DNA of 21,472 nucleotides from a virus. A program made the position numbers and the translations under genes. The DNA lies in the IMG/VR virus record IMGVR_UViG_3300015206_000011, positions 1 through 21,472 of that record. One strand, written 5' to 3'. Position 1 is the first letter of the stretch; every line of letters starts with the position of its first letter. Shown here in pieces: positions 1 to 6,627 of this stretch. The notes under the pieces are model-generated. The model saw only the letters and a program-made list of their open reading frames with translations, made no database searches and had not been told where the DNA came from.

Positions 1-35
1 CCATGGCCTTAAGGGAGGTTCTTCCCAGGGGCGGC

Positions 36-542
36 TCATTCCTTGGTTTCAGTGTCCGCTGAAGCTGTCGAGATCGCGGAGCCCTCTTGCGACCCTTCCG
101 AGCCGCCATTTAAAGAAGGGCCGCCGTTATCTCCGATAACAGCATCGAGATCATCGAAATGATCGACCAGCGAGTTGATGTCCGCCACCTTGTCGCCGAT
201 ATGATCGGTGACCTTCGCGAATACCTCCTGGCGCCGCTCATGTGCACCTTCCAGCAAGCCCACGGCTTTGTCGATGTCGCGATCGACATCATGGCGAAAC
301 CGCTCGATGCCGGAAATCAGGCCGCGAAGCTTCGGATTTTTCGGTTCAACTGTTTTTTTTGCGTCCGCCATGCGTCTGTTCCGTTCGATCTGCACCAGCG
401 CATGCTCGATGCGCACGCGAAACCGGCATACTTCGATCTGCTGAATGACGAGACTGGTGTTAATTCGCCGCTCGATATGTTTGCGATAGGTGGGCGACAG
501 CCTTTGCCAATTGGGTACGCCGGGCAGATCGTGTTGCCGCAT
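36..542 (-). CDS. Hypothetical phage protein, coiled and charged
   Basis: Unrecognised 168-residue protein starting at ATG. The body (about residues 20-130) is charged and predicted helical, with many Arg/Glu/Asp residues and Val/Ile spacing that would suit a coiled coil (for example the stretch around 70-125). Near residue 137 there is an IGDNGGPSL segment, a motif I associate with small phage proteins of alphaproteobacteria, followed by a Ser/Gly/Thr-rich, probably disordered tail. It has no signal peptide or membrane segment. It is the last complete gene of the late operon, 35 bases after the repeat-rich virion protein, so a virion-assembly or lysis-adjacent role is possible but cannot be read from the sequence. 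Confidence 0.75.
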   Translation of the reverse strand: MRQHDLPGVPNWQRLSPTYRKHIERRINTSLVIQQIEVCRFRVRIEHALVQIERNRRMADAKKTVEPKNPKLRGLISGIERFRHDVDRDIDKAVGLLEGAHERRQEVFAKVTDHIGDKVADINSLVDHFDDLDAVIGDNGGPSLNGGSEGSQEGSAISTASADTETKE

Positions 543-577
543 GGCGCATTATCCCAACCCCTAAGACGGCCGCTTCA

Positions 578-2251
578 TCAGGCGGGCTGCCCCACCACCT
601 GGTGCGACCAGCCGATCAAGGTCTGGTTATCCGAGGTCAGAATGCTTGCGGTGATCCGCGCCACACCAATGCCGAGCCCGGTCCATTGCTGCAAGACCGC
701 GGCATTGGCGACGCCGCTGCCGCCTAGCGCGATCGCCGCGGTTCCCACTTGAGGCAACCCGGCCAACTCGACATAGGCCGATCCGCCAACCGGAAAATAA
801 TTGGTGACAGTCACCGAGAGCACTTGCGCGATCGTGGCGCCGGGCGAAAGCCAAAGCGAAAAATCGATCGCGCCGGTAACCGTCTCGCCGACGTCCATCT
901 GCGACAAATCAGGACCCTGCGGCATAGGCAATCCTAGCTTGGTAGCGGTTCTGCGCGGCATGAGGGTCAAAGCCGTCGAACGTGCGCGGAAGCGGCTGAC
1001 GAAGCGAGGATCGACGAGTAGCGCTGTCGTCAGTTTTAGAACCGCCCTCGCGCTCGCCATGCCCCTGGCAAAGCCCGAGAATGACGTAAACGGGAGCGAA
1101 CCGGTTAGAACTCCGCGCCCAGTGGTTTGCGCCTTTGCCAGCGAGGAAAGCCTCAGCATGCCCTTGATCGCGGAGTTGCCCGATAGTTTCGCAAATCCAA
1201 CGCCCGACAAGGCCGCGCGCAAGGTGGCACCACCGATACGGCCCGATGCGATGGCCTTTGATATCGACTGAAGGCCTGCCGTGAAGGTCGCCGAGGCAAT
1301 GGTAGACGCCTTTGCCGCAGCACGCCCCAACAATGGGACGATACCTCGCGGAGACGCTGCGCCCTTTGCCTTGGATTCCGAACGAGCCGTCAGCGTCAAG
1401 ACGCCCGATGGAGATGCCTTACCCTTGGCGACCGCAAATCCGAACGCCAGTAGCGCGACCTGCGCTCCGAAAACGAGAACGCCGCGACCACTTCCGACGA
1501 CTTTTGCCAGCGCTGCAAGCGATAGTTTCCCCGACGGCGATGCTTGCGCTTTGGCTTGAGCGGTTGACGCTGCTCTCAAACTCAGCACGCCCGAAAACGC
1601 GGCTTTTCCCGCGCCCATCGCCTTGGCAAGTGCGGCGAGCGCCAGCTGCGCGCCGAACACAAGCGCACCGCGACCGTTGCCCATGGCTTTCGCCAGGGCC
1701 GCAAATGACACCTTCCCAGATGCCGATGCCTGTAGCTTCGCCTGCGAGTCCGATCTTGCCGTCAATCTGATCGCGCCGGAAAAACTCGACCGCCCGACCG
1801 CGACGGCCTTGCCGATTGCCACAAGTGCCAACTGAGTGCCGAAAATCAGAACACCGCGGCCCGACGCCATCGCGTTGCCTAGCGCCTGCAGCGGCACAGT
1901 GCCGGATGGCGCGGCGGTCCCCTTCGCCACCGCCATCACGCGAGAGGCGAATGCGGCTGCACCACTCGCAGATGCCATACCCCTTGCCGATGCCAGTAAC
2001 CGCGACGATAGTCCGACCGCGCCCGATAATTGTGCGAGCGCCCTTGCTCCCGAAAATCCCCGTGCCGCGAGCGGCATTCTGCCGCTGAATACGGATCGAC
2101 CCTCGGCCTGGGCCTTCGCTATCGCCTTCAACGCCAGCGCCCCGGATATCGAGGCACGAGCAGAACTCATTCCTACCGCCTTGGCGGAGAGCGAGACTGT
2201 TGAGGCGCCCCCGCTCGGAAGTTCTTGTATCAGGCCATAATAAGCGTACAT
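578..2251 (-). CDS. Repeat-rich virion protein with C-terminal adaptor-like domain
   Basis: A 557-residue protein built almost entirely from Ala, Gly, Ser, Leu and Lys. Residues about 30-400 are tandem units of 20-21 residues with the pattern SG-x-L-x-L-x-A followed by an Ala/Lys-rich stretch and G-x-G. Three such units make an exact 62-residue super-repeat: IFG/VFG recurs at residues 136, 198 and 260, FSG/PSG at 157, 219 and 281, and SGK or RGI at 178, 240 and 302. Alternating small and aliphatic residues suggest stacked beta-strands (solenoid or fibre). Residues about 450-557 form a different, beta-rich domain (DVGETVTGAIDFSLWL...) resembling phage fibre-tail adaptor or Ig-like domains. Position among the last virion genes supports a tail fibre, spike or adhesin. 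The family assignment is inference; the repeat is directly visible. Confidence 0.8.
   Translation of the reverse strand: MYAYYGLIQELPSGGASTVSLSAKAVGMSSARASISGALALKAIAKAQAEGRSVFSGRMPLAARGFSGARALAQLSGAVGLSSRLLASARGMASASGAAAFASRVMAVAKGTAAPSGTVPLQALGNAMASGRGVLIFGTQLALVAIGKAVAVGRSSFSGAIRLTARSDSQAKLQASASGKVSFAALAKAMGNGRGALVFGAQLALAALAKAMGAGKAAFSGVLSLRAASTAQAKAQASPSGKLSLAALAKVVGSGRGVLVFGAQVALLAFGFAVAKGKASPSGVLTLTARSESKAKGAASPRGIVPLLGRAAAKASTIASATFTAGLQSISKAIASGRIGGATLRAALSGVGFAKLSGNSAIKGMLRLSSLAKAQTTGRGVLTGSLPFTSFSGFARGMASARAVLKLTTALLVDPRFVSRFRARSTALTLMPRRTATKLGLPMPQGPDLSQMDVGETVTGAIDFSLWLSPGATIAQVLSVTVTNYFPVGGSAYVELAGLPQVGTAAIALGGSGVANAAVLQQWTGLGIGVARITASILTSDNQTLIGWSHQVVGQPA
1286..1846 (-). repeat. 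Three diverged 186-bp tandem repeats inside the fibre-like gene
   Basis: Codons 136-322 of the 557-residue gene hold three tandem copies of a 62-codon unit, each made of three sub-units of about 21, 20 and 21 residues. Spacing of the landmark residues is exactly 62 each time. A fourth, more diverged copy (about residues 74-135) precedes them, with spacing off by one residue in places. The copies differ at many positions, so this is an old, selected protein repeat rather than a recent duplication. Confidence 0.75.
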
Positions 2252-2261
2252 GGCCTAATCC

Positions 2262-2591
2262 TTAGACCCTCAGCATCTTCCAGGCGAAGGTTCGCCCGGC
2301 CCCTGCTACCTGCTTCAACGTGCACTTGATGCTCTGGTCGCTCGCGACCGGCGGGTTGATCTTGTGGTTGTTGATCTGGGCGTGCTGGTAAGTGCCCTTC
2401 CACGCTTGCGTCAGCGTCCCGCCCGAAAGCGTGATCGTATAGACGCGGATTTCCAAGAGATCGCCGAGCGCAAGGTTTGACGTATCGACTTCAAGCGAGA
2501 ACGTGCCGTTGTTGGTATCCGTGGCAAGTGTCGTTTCGGTGCCGATGGTCAGCGCTGACGTGGTGCCGCTGTCGCTCAGGGTCCACGTCAT
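2262..2591 (-). CDS. Small virion-associated protein, beta-rich
   Basis: A 109-residue protein with no Cys and alternating hydrophobic/Thr-Ser residues, predicted to be a single beta-sandwich. It begins with MTWTLSDSG and has TFSLEVDTSNLALGDLLEIRVY in the middle. Its start ATG (2591-2589) overlaps the TGA of the upstream gene by four bases (ATGA), so the two are translationally coupled. It lies between the duplicated-domain protein and the repeat-rich fibre-like protein. I take it for a minor structural protein of the tail or fibre region; no precise function can be stated. Confidence 0.75.
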   Translation of the reverse strand: MTWTLSDSGTTSALTIGTETTLATDTNNGTFSLEVDTSNLALGDLLEIRVYTITLSGGTLTQAWKGTYQHAQINNHKINPPVASDQSIKCTLKQVAGAGRTFAWKMLRV

Positions 2592-3403
2592 TGGTACACA
2601 CCGTATATCGTGACATTGTATGTGCCGGTAGCACTGTTAATTCTGCAAGCCAGACGTGTTCCTGCCGGTATGTTGACCGCAGTGAAAGGCATCACCACCG
2701 GATATTGATTGAACGGATCACAGAATGCGTCAGGGATGATGATTTGTTCCGAACCGGAAGCGCCAATCGCGATGTCAACCAAAGCAAAATTGTCAGGCGG
2801 CGATGCTACGCCGTTGCAGTCTATGATCGCGAACAACCCGATATAGTCTCGCGTGGTCGCTGCGGTGATCTGCGCGTAGCTGCCTTTGGCGCTATTCCCT
2901 GCCGTCACCGCCGTCCCAGCCGTGGTGGATGCGTTAAATCCTATGGCATCGACACCGGCTGCTCCCTCGGATTGAGTGAAGCCACCATCGTAAGTCTGTA
3001 GGACAATTTGGCAGGCGTTTCCGCTGGCTTGATCGGCTTGGCACCGAGCGGAAATGCGTGTCCCCTTCGGGATCGCAATTGGTAGAGCAAGTTGAATTTC
3101 AATCATCGTGAAGTTGGTTGAGGCCCAATTCGAAATATTTGGAACTATGACAGTCTCGCTACCAGACGCTCCTATTCCGATGTCGATCGCCAGCCCAAAA
3201 GGCGTAGCGGTTACGTTGAACTGAAATATATTAATGACTAGGGCAACGGCGTCGGCTGCGGTCGCGGCAATTAGCTGTGTCCAACTGCCCTTGGTGTTTG
3301 CTGTAGCCGATGGCGTCACCGTCGTCCCGGCAGGACCTGACGCCACCGAGCCAATCGAATTGCCGTTGCAGAGGTCGCCAATATTCGGGAAGCCACCGGA
3401 CAT
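2588..3403 (-). CDS. Virion protein with two tandem copies of one beta-domain
   Basis: A 271-residue protein that contains the same domain twice: about residues 26-138 and 162-269. Matching landmarks are GTTVTP / GTAVTA, KGSW / KGSY, IGASGSETVIVP / IGASGSEQIIIP and IPKGTRISARC / IPAGTRLACRI. Each copy is beta-rich with Thr/Ala/Gly-rich turns, as in receptor-binding or decoration domains. A short N-terminal segment (residues 1-25) precedes them. The start ATG lies two bases after the stop of the upstream gene and the stop overlaps the next start. Role inferred as fibre, spike or virion surface protein, from neighbours and composition only. Confidence 0.78.
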   Translation of the reverse strand: MSGGFPNIGDLCNGNSIGSVASGPAGTTVTPSATANTKGSWTQLIAATAADAVALVINIFQFNVTATPFGLAIDIGIGASGSETVIVPNISNWASTNFTMIEIQLALPIAIPKGTRISARCQADQASGNACQIVLQTYDGGFTQSEGAAGVDAIGFNASTTAGTAVTAGNSAKGSYAQITAATTRDYIGLFAIIDCNGVASPPDNFALVDIAIGASGSEQIIIPDAFCDPFNQYPVVMPFTAVNIPAGTRLACRINSATGTYNVTIYGVYQ

Positions 3404-3405
3404 GA

Positions 3406-3843
3406 CTATGGCCCGTTCACGGTTGCCGGCACCGCCATGATGACTTGTGCGCGGGCCGACGTGAGCAGGTTGATCGACACAAGGTAAGCCGCGCCATTGA
3501 TCATCTGCGACGTGCTGAGATCAACCTGCGTCGTGTGGTTCAGCGCGTACATGAATTGCTGAACCGTCGCGTCGGTTGAAGCGGCGATGGCCTGAAACTC
3601 TTGCGGCGTGAACCGCAAAATCCAGATGCCGGTCATGATCGGTTGCGGCGGCGTAGGCGCCGCAACCGTCACCGTGGTCTTTTGCGCCGGGCTCCATGCC
3701 ACGGTCGGCCCTTGCGGCGGCAATCCAGAAACAGCCGTCAAGCCGTTTGCGGTAAGCGTGGCCTGATCCGCGACGGGATCGGTATCATTCGGGGAGTACG
3801 AATAGAGCACCCCCGTCGCGGTGACGTAGACATAGATCGCCAT
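3406..3843 (-). CDS. Hypothetical virion-region protein
   Basis: A 145-residue protein with ATG start. The N-terminus (MAIYVYVTATGVLYSYSPND) is beta-rich, a central part is Pro/Thr-rich (VAAPTPPQPIM), and residues about 75-140 are more mixed helix/strand (FTPQEFQAIAASTDATVQQFMYALN). This layout, a small beta domain, a linker and a helical piece with 'Q-F-M-Y-A-L', resembles small tail-assembly or fibre-chaperone proteins of phages, but I do not recognise the family. It is seven bases downstream of the preceding virion gene and two bases upstream of the next, so it belongs to the late operon. Confidence 0.72.
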   Translation of the reverse strand: MAIYVYVTATGVLYSYSPNDTDPVADQATLTANGLTAVSGLPPQGPTVAWSPAQKTTVTVAAPTPPQPIMTGIWILRFTPQEFQAIAASTDATVQQFMYALNHTTQVDLSTSQMINGAAYLVSINLLTSARAQVIMAVPATVNGP

Positions 3844-3850
3844 GGCGTTT

Positions 3851-4729
3851 TTACGCCAGCGTCAGCGTCAGCGTGCTTGCCGCAAACGACGCCGTGACGT
3901 TGATCGCGATCGGCTGCTGCGTGACCTGGCGGAACTGGCCGCCGCCGATCCCGGTGGTGTTGACGCCGGCGTTAAAGGTCGCGCCAGACAGACCTGCGGT
4001 GGTGAGAATTCCCGACCACGAGCCTGCCGTCGTCGGCAAGGTGCCGCCGAATTTCTGGGTGACCACGATCGAGGAGCCGTTCGCCGGCGCGTCGGAGGCG
4101 GTGTCGGCCGTCATCACGCCCGGGCTCGCGCTGGTGCAGCTGAAGGGAATCCACTTGTTGTTCCCCATGTAGTCGAATTCGATGAAGTTGCCTGCGGTCA
4201 CCGCATCATAGAGGCCCCAGGCGACCACGGTGCCCCAGCTTGCGGTAGCCTGAGCAAAGGTGATGACCGCACCGTTGACGGCCTGGGCGGGCGCTGTCGC
4301 GGGCTCGGTGCCGGAGGAAGCCGATGCCGCCGGCCATGCCGAGAATTGCAGCGAGTCGGTCGAGCCCGCCGAGGCATGCGCTGCGTTCGACGTCAGCACC
4401 AGCGCCGTGCCGGTGTAGGTCAGCACTGTGCCGATCTGCTGGTTGTTGGTCAGATCGTAGACGTTCATCCCCGGCGCGACCCAGCCAGGGTTCGACGTCA
4501 TCGTGATGTTTGGCGAGCCCGTCGTGAAGGACGCGGTGGCAGCAACTGCGGCGGCGACCTGGACGCGCGCATAGGAGCCGCCCGAAACTTCGGTCCCGCC
4601 GGTGCCGGCGTCCGAGGTCGGCGCCGTCGTGAACAGCGCCAGAAAGCGATTGCCGATCGATGGGAACGGCTGCTGTCCGGCCGCCCAGTTGATGGCGTTT
4701 TCGGCCATATAGTCGCTAAGTCCGGGCAT
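3851..4729 (-). CDS. Phage virion protein (tail/fibre type)
   Basis: A 292-residue protein whose N-terminus, MPGLSDYMAENAINWAAG followed by FLALFTTAPTSDAGTGGTEVSGGSYARV, is characteristic of a widespread family of phage structural proteins annotated as tail or fibre components. The rest is Gly/Thr/Ala/Ser-rich and beta-rich, with a central segment around residues 140-200 (VITFAQATASWGTVVAWGLYDA) typical of the same family. No signal peptide. It is separated by about 75 bases from the upstream connector candidate, the largest gap in this part of the operon, and is followed closely by the next gene. Function in virion surface or fibre is inferred from family resemblance. Confidence 0.8.
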   Translation of the reverse strand: MPGLSDYMAENAINWAAGQQPFPSIGNRFLALFTTAPTSDAGTGGTEVSGGSYARVQVAAAVAATASFTTGSPNITMTSNPGWVAPGMNVYDLTNNQQIGTVLTYTGTALVLTSNAAHASAGSTDSLQFSAWPAASASSGTEPATAPAQAVNGAVITFAQATASWGTVVAWGLYDAVTAGNFIEFDYMGNNKWIPFSCTSASPGVMTADTASDAPANGSSIVVTQKFGGTLPTTAGSWSGILTTAGLSGATFNAGVNTTGIGGGQFRQVTQQPIAINVTASFAASTLTLTLA

Positions 4730-4803
4730 GGGTGCTGTTCCCTTGTTTTGAAAATCAAAGAGAGGAAAGAGACGGCGCTATCGCAGCGCGCGGCACATGA
4801 CGG

Positions 4804-5268
4804 CTATCCGCCGTTGCCGCCAGGCGCCGAGCTGCTTTCGTTGCCTGCAGGGGCAACCGGCAGGAAATCGTCGTCCATTCCGATCTGGAACTGCGGATTG
4901 ACGCGATCCGAATCCATTTCCTGTTGCAACTTGTCGGCGACCGAGATGCCGCCGGCATAAGGCATCCCTGCCCCGCCCATCGCGGCCTTGGCCTCGAAAT
5001 CCAGCGCCTTGCCCGTATAGGCCTTCGCCATCTGGCTGAAGCTAGACTTGCTGGAGCCTGCTGACATGTCGACGCTACGCGCGAATTTCGCCGCCAGCGC
5101 GCGACAGCATTCCGCCGCAGCGCCCCAGATTGAGGATCGCTGACTGATCGCAAAGACGATCTCTTCGTCCTGCACCTGCTGATCGGTCGACAGCGTGTCT
5201 CCGATCAGAAAGCGGACCTGGTCCTTTACGACCGTGGCGAGCGTCGCCGGGGTATAACTCCAGGTCAT
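4804..5268 (-). CDS. Probable head-tail connector/adaptor protein
   Basis: A 154-residue protein beginning MTWSYTPATLATVVKDQVRFLIGDT, an opening I associate with phage head-tail connector proteins of the gp6-like helical type. After a Gln-rich helix (QQVQDEEIVFAISQRSSIWGAAAECCRALAAKFA) comes a second helical block and a Gly/Ser-rich acidic tail. The start was placed at the ATG at 5268 rather than an in-frame start 72 bases upstream, because this ATG follows the upstream TGA by one base (TGATATG) and the longer N-terminus is Arg-rich, out-of-character sequence. Its position, after the capsid genes, fits a connector. The family is inferred from pattern, not from a search. Confidence 0.72.
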   Translation of the reverse strand: MTWSYTPATLATVVKDQVRFLIGDTLSTDQQVQDEEIVFAISQRSSIWGAAAECCRALAAKFARSVDMSAGSSKSSFSQMAKAYTGKALDFEAKAAMGGAGMPYAGGISVADKLQQEMDSDRVNPQFQIGMDDDFLPVAPAGNESSSAPGGNGG

Positions 5269-5269
5269 A

Positions 5270-5767
5270 TCAGTCGCCCGGCGTAAAGGCCGTGAGGCCG
5301 TTCGCAAAAGCGTCGACCCGCAGCGTCGTCGAGCCAGCATAGGTGCCTACGGTCGTGAACTTCACGCGCCACTGGTTTCCGAACACACCGTCTTTCGCGG
5401 TATTTCCGCCCAGCGTTCCATCCGTGGGGACGTATTCAGTCACGAACGACGTGGCCGAGCTGAGGTTATAGATGAACCGCGCGGACGCCGTGGTGAAGTG
5501 GAAATTCGCGACATCGGTCCAGGTCAGACCTCCATCGATGGATGTCTGCACATAGGCATCCGCCGACGTACCGCCGCTGCCAAAGGTGAAGTTGCCCTGC
5601 AGCGTCATGTTCGTTGGCAGCCCGCCAGCGGGGCCGGGGCGCAACTGGAACGTGGATGAGAGCTGCGTAGTGACAGCCGTCGTCACGCCGATATTGAGCA
5701 GCGCCGTCGCGGCGGCCGGCGATACCCAGCAGACGAGAGCGACAGCGAGCGCGAGAAGCCGCTTCAT
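5270..5767 (-). CDS. Virion-region protein with a Sec-type signal peptide
   Basis: A 165-residue protein with a textbook signal sequence: MKRLL, a hydrophobic core (ALAVALVCWV), then SPAAATA, with a likely AxA cleavage near residue 20-22. The mature part is beta-rich with SIDGGLTWTDVANFHF (an Asp-box-like SxDGGxTW motif seen in sialidase/BNR and carbohydrate-facing beta-propeller repeats) and several Thr/Ser/Gly-rich strands. I chose ATG 5767 over an in-frame start 18 bases upstream because it places the positive n-region first and starts two bases after the upstream stop. Exported proteins are uncommon in head/tail operons. A periplasmic or surface role, such as superinfection exclusion or virion glycan binding, is speculative. 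Confidence 0.75.
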   Translation of the reverse strand: MKRLLALAVALVCWVSPAAATALLNIGVTTAVTTQLSSTFQLRPGPAGGLPTNMTLQGNFTFGSGGTSADAYVQTSIDGGLTWTDVANFHFTTASARFIYNLSSATSFVTEYVPTDGTLGGNTAKDGVFGNQWRVKFTTVGTYAGSTTLRVDAFANGLTAFTPGD

Positions 5768-5769
5768 GA

Positions 5770-6159
5770 CTACTTGGTCCACCACTGACCGGCAATGCCG
5801 CAGTAGAACATCGTGATCGCATTTTTCGCGGCCGTAACGGCAGCACCGGCAGACCCGGCGTTGATCGTGTCACTGCCTGCCGGGAAAACATTGATGGTGG
5901 CGGCGGTCACATTCTGGACGACGACGGAAATTTCCATGCCCGGCACAGAGGCGGGCAACGTCACGGAGTCTCCTGTGGTAGCCGCGGTCGCGATAAAGCA
6001 CGCCATCGCGGTGAGCGCGGTGCCGTTCGCCTGGCCGCCGCCTGCATGCGCCGTCAACCCCGTCTGCACGGACTGCAATATCTGCCCCATAGGCGATTGC
6101 ATTGCGATCTGAATCGCGGCGATCTTGCCCTTGAACCGCTGCATGAAACCGTTGGCCAT
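5770..6159 (-). CDS. Small virion (head/neck fibre-like) protein
   Basis: A 129-residue protein. Residues 1-35 are helical (MANGFMQRFKGKIAAIQIAM), then a Thr/Ala-rich beta domain ending in a pattern (NVTAATINVFPAGSDTINAGSAGA...FYCGIAGQWWTK) that recurs in small phage proteins carrying a virion-exposed beta-domain. A purine-rich ribosome site (GGAGATAGG) precedes the ATG. It sits directly downstream of the 102-residue protein and upstream of the secreted protein, with almost no spacing to the latter. Structural role inferred from context and the recurrent C-terminal pattern; exact role unknown. Confidence 0.72.
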   Translation of the reverse strand: MANGFMQRFKGKIAAIQIAMQSPMGQILQSVQTGLTAHAGGGQANGTALTAMACFIATAATTGDSVTLPASVPGMEISVVVQNVTAATINVFPAGSDTINAGSAGAAVTAAKNAITMFYCGIAGQWWTK

Positions 6160-6213
6160 GACCTATCTCCGATCGTTGGTTTTGATTCTGGGAGGGGTGT
6201 GCGACGACGCGAA

Positions 6214-6522
6214 CTATTCCGGCTGGGTGGCCAGGTCTTCCGCTTCGTCTTTCGTCAGCGGGCTATCATTGAGCTTGACGCCCTTGATGACGTCGTACTT
6301 GCCGCCGCCCATGTGCACGATATGGCGCTCGCCGACGCTCTCAACGGGCCCGCGCGGATAGACTTCAATGAAGCCTGCTTCGACCAGCGCGCGGCGGTTG
6401 GCGGGCGCAAACTTGATCACCTCGCTGGCGGAAAGCATGGTGCCGGCGCGCAAGGTTTCTTCGCCGCGGCGGAACAGCCGGCGCACGCGCGCGCCGCCGA
6501 TGTCGGCTTCCTCGATCTGCAT
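6214..6522 (-). CDS. Hypothetical protein after the major capsid gene
   Basis: A 102-residue, charged protein (MQIEEADIGGARVRRLFRRGEETL...) with a mixed alpha/beta look and no Cys. Residues 30-60 (LSASEVIKFAPANRRALVEAGFIEVYP) look like a small helix-strand fold. Genes of this size and place, just after the capsid gene, are often head-completion or connector proteins, but I cannot name the family. It is preceded by a 105-base gap holding two hairpins and has an AGGAA-type ribosome site about eight bases before the ATG. Confidence 0.7.
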   Translation of the reverse strand: MQIEEADIGGARVRRLFRRGEETLRAGTMLSASEVIKFAPANRRALVEAGFIEVYPRGPVESVGERHIVHMGGGKYDVIKGVKLNDSPLTKDEAEDLATQPE

Positions 6523-6549
6523 GACGATGTTCCTGATTGGGGAGAGAGC

Positions 6550-6577
6550 GACGCCTGCGCAAATTTGCGCAGGCGTC
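6550..6577 (-). terminator. 28-bp perfect palindrome after the capsid gene
   Basis: Perfectly self-complementary around 6563/6564: an 11-bp arm GACGCCTGCGC, centre AAATTT, and the complementary arm. In RNA it makes a very stable GC-rich hairpin. On the minus strand no U-run follows (GCTCTC comes next), whereas on the plus strand CTTTG follows. It may therefore be a partial or factor-dependent terminator, or a 3' stability element setting capsid mRNA abundance, rather than a strict intrinsic terminator. Confidence 0.6.
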
Positions 6578-6605
6578 TTTGTCAGGCTCGTTGGCGCCTG
6601 TCGTG

Positions 6606-6623
6606 CCCGGCTGTGGTGCCGGG
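6606..6623 (-). other. Short hairpin directly after the capsid stop codon
   Basis: CCCGGC - six-base loop - GCCGGG, five bases past the capsid stop codon in the direction of transcription. Together with the larger palindrome 29 bases further on it makes a double hairpin at the 3' end of the capsid gene. There is no U-run, so I call it an RNA structure candidate, not a terminator. Confidence 0.45.
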
Positions 6624-6627
6624 TGAA

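Noticed and set aside
1-35. Start of another gene at CCATGG at the left edge
   Set aside because: Only one or two codons are visible, with no clear ribosome site; cannot be supported.
578-2251. CRISPR array or variable-repeat cassette
   Set aside because: The repeats are diverged, in frame and coding, with no spacers of even length or identical repeats.
3842-4960. 372-codon open frame on the plus strand
   Set aside because: Arg-rich antisense shadow of two virion genes; composition typical of high-GC third-position bias.
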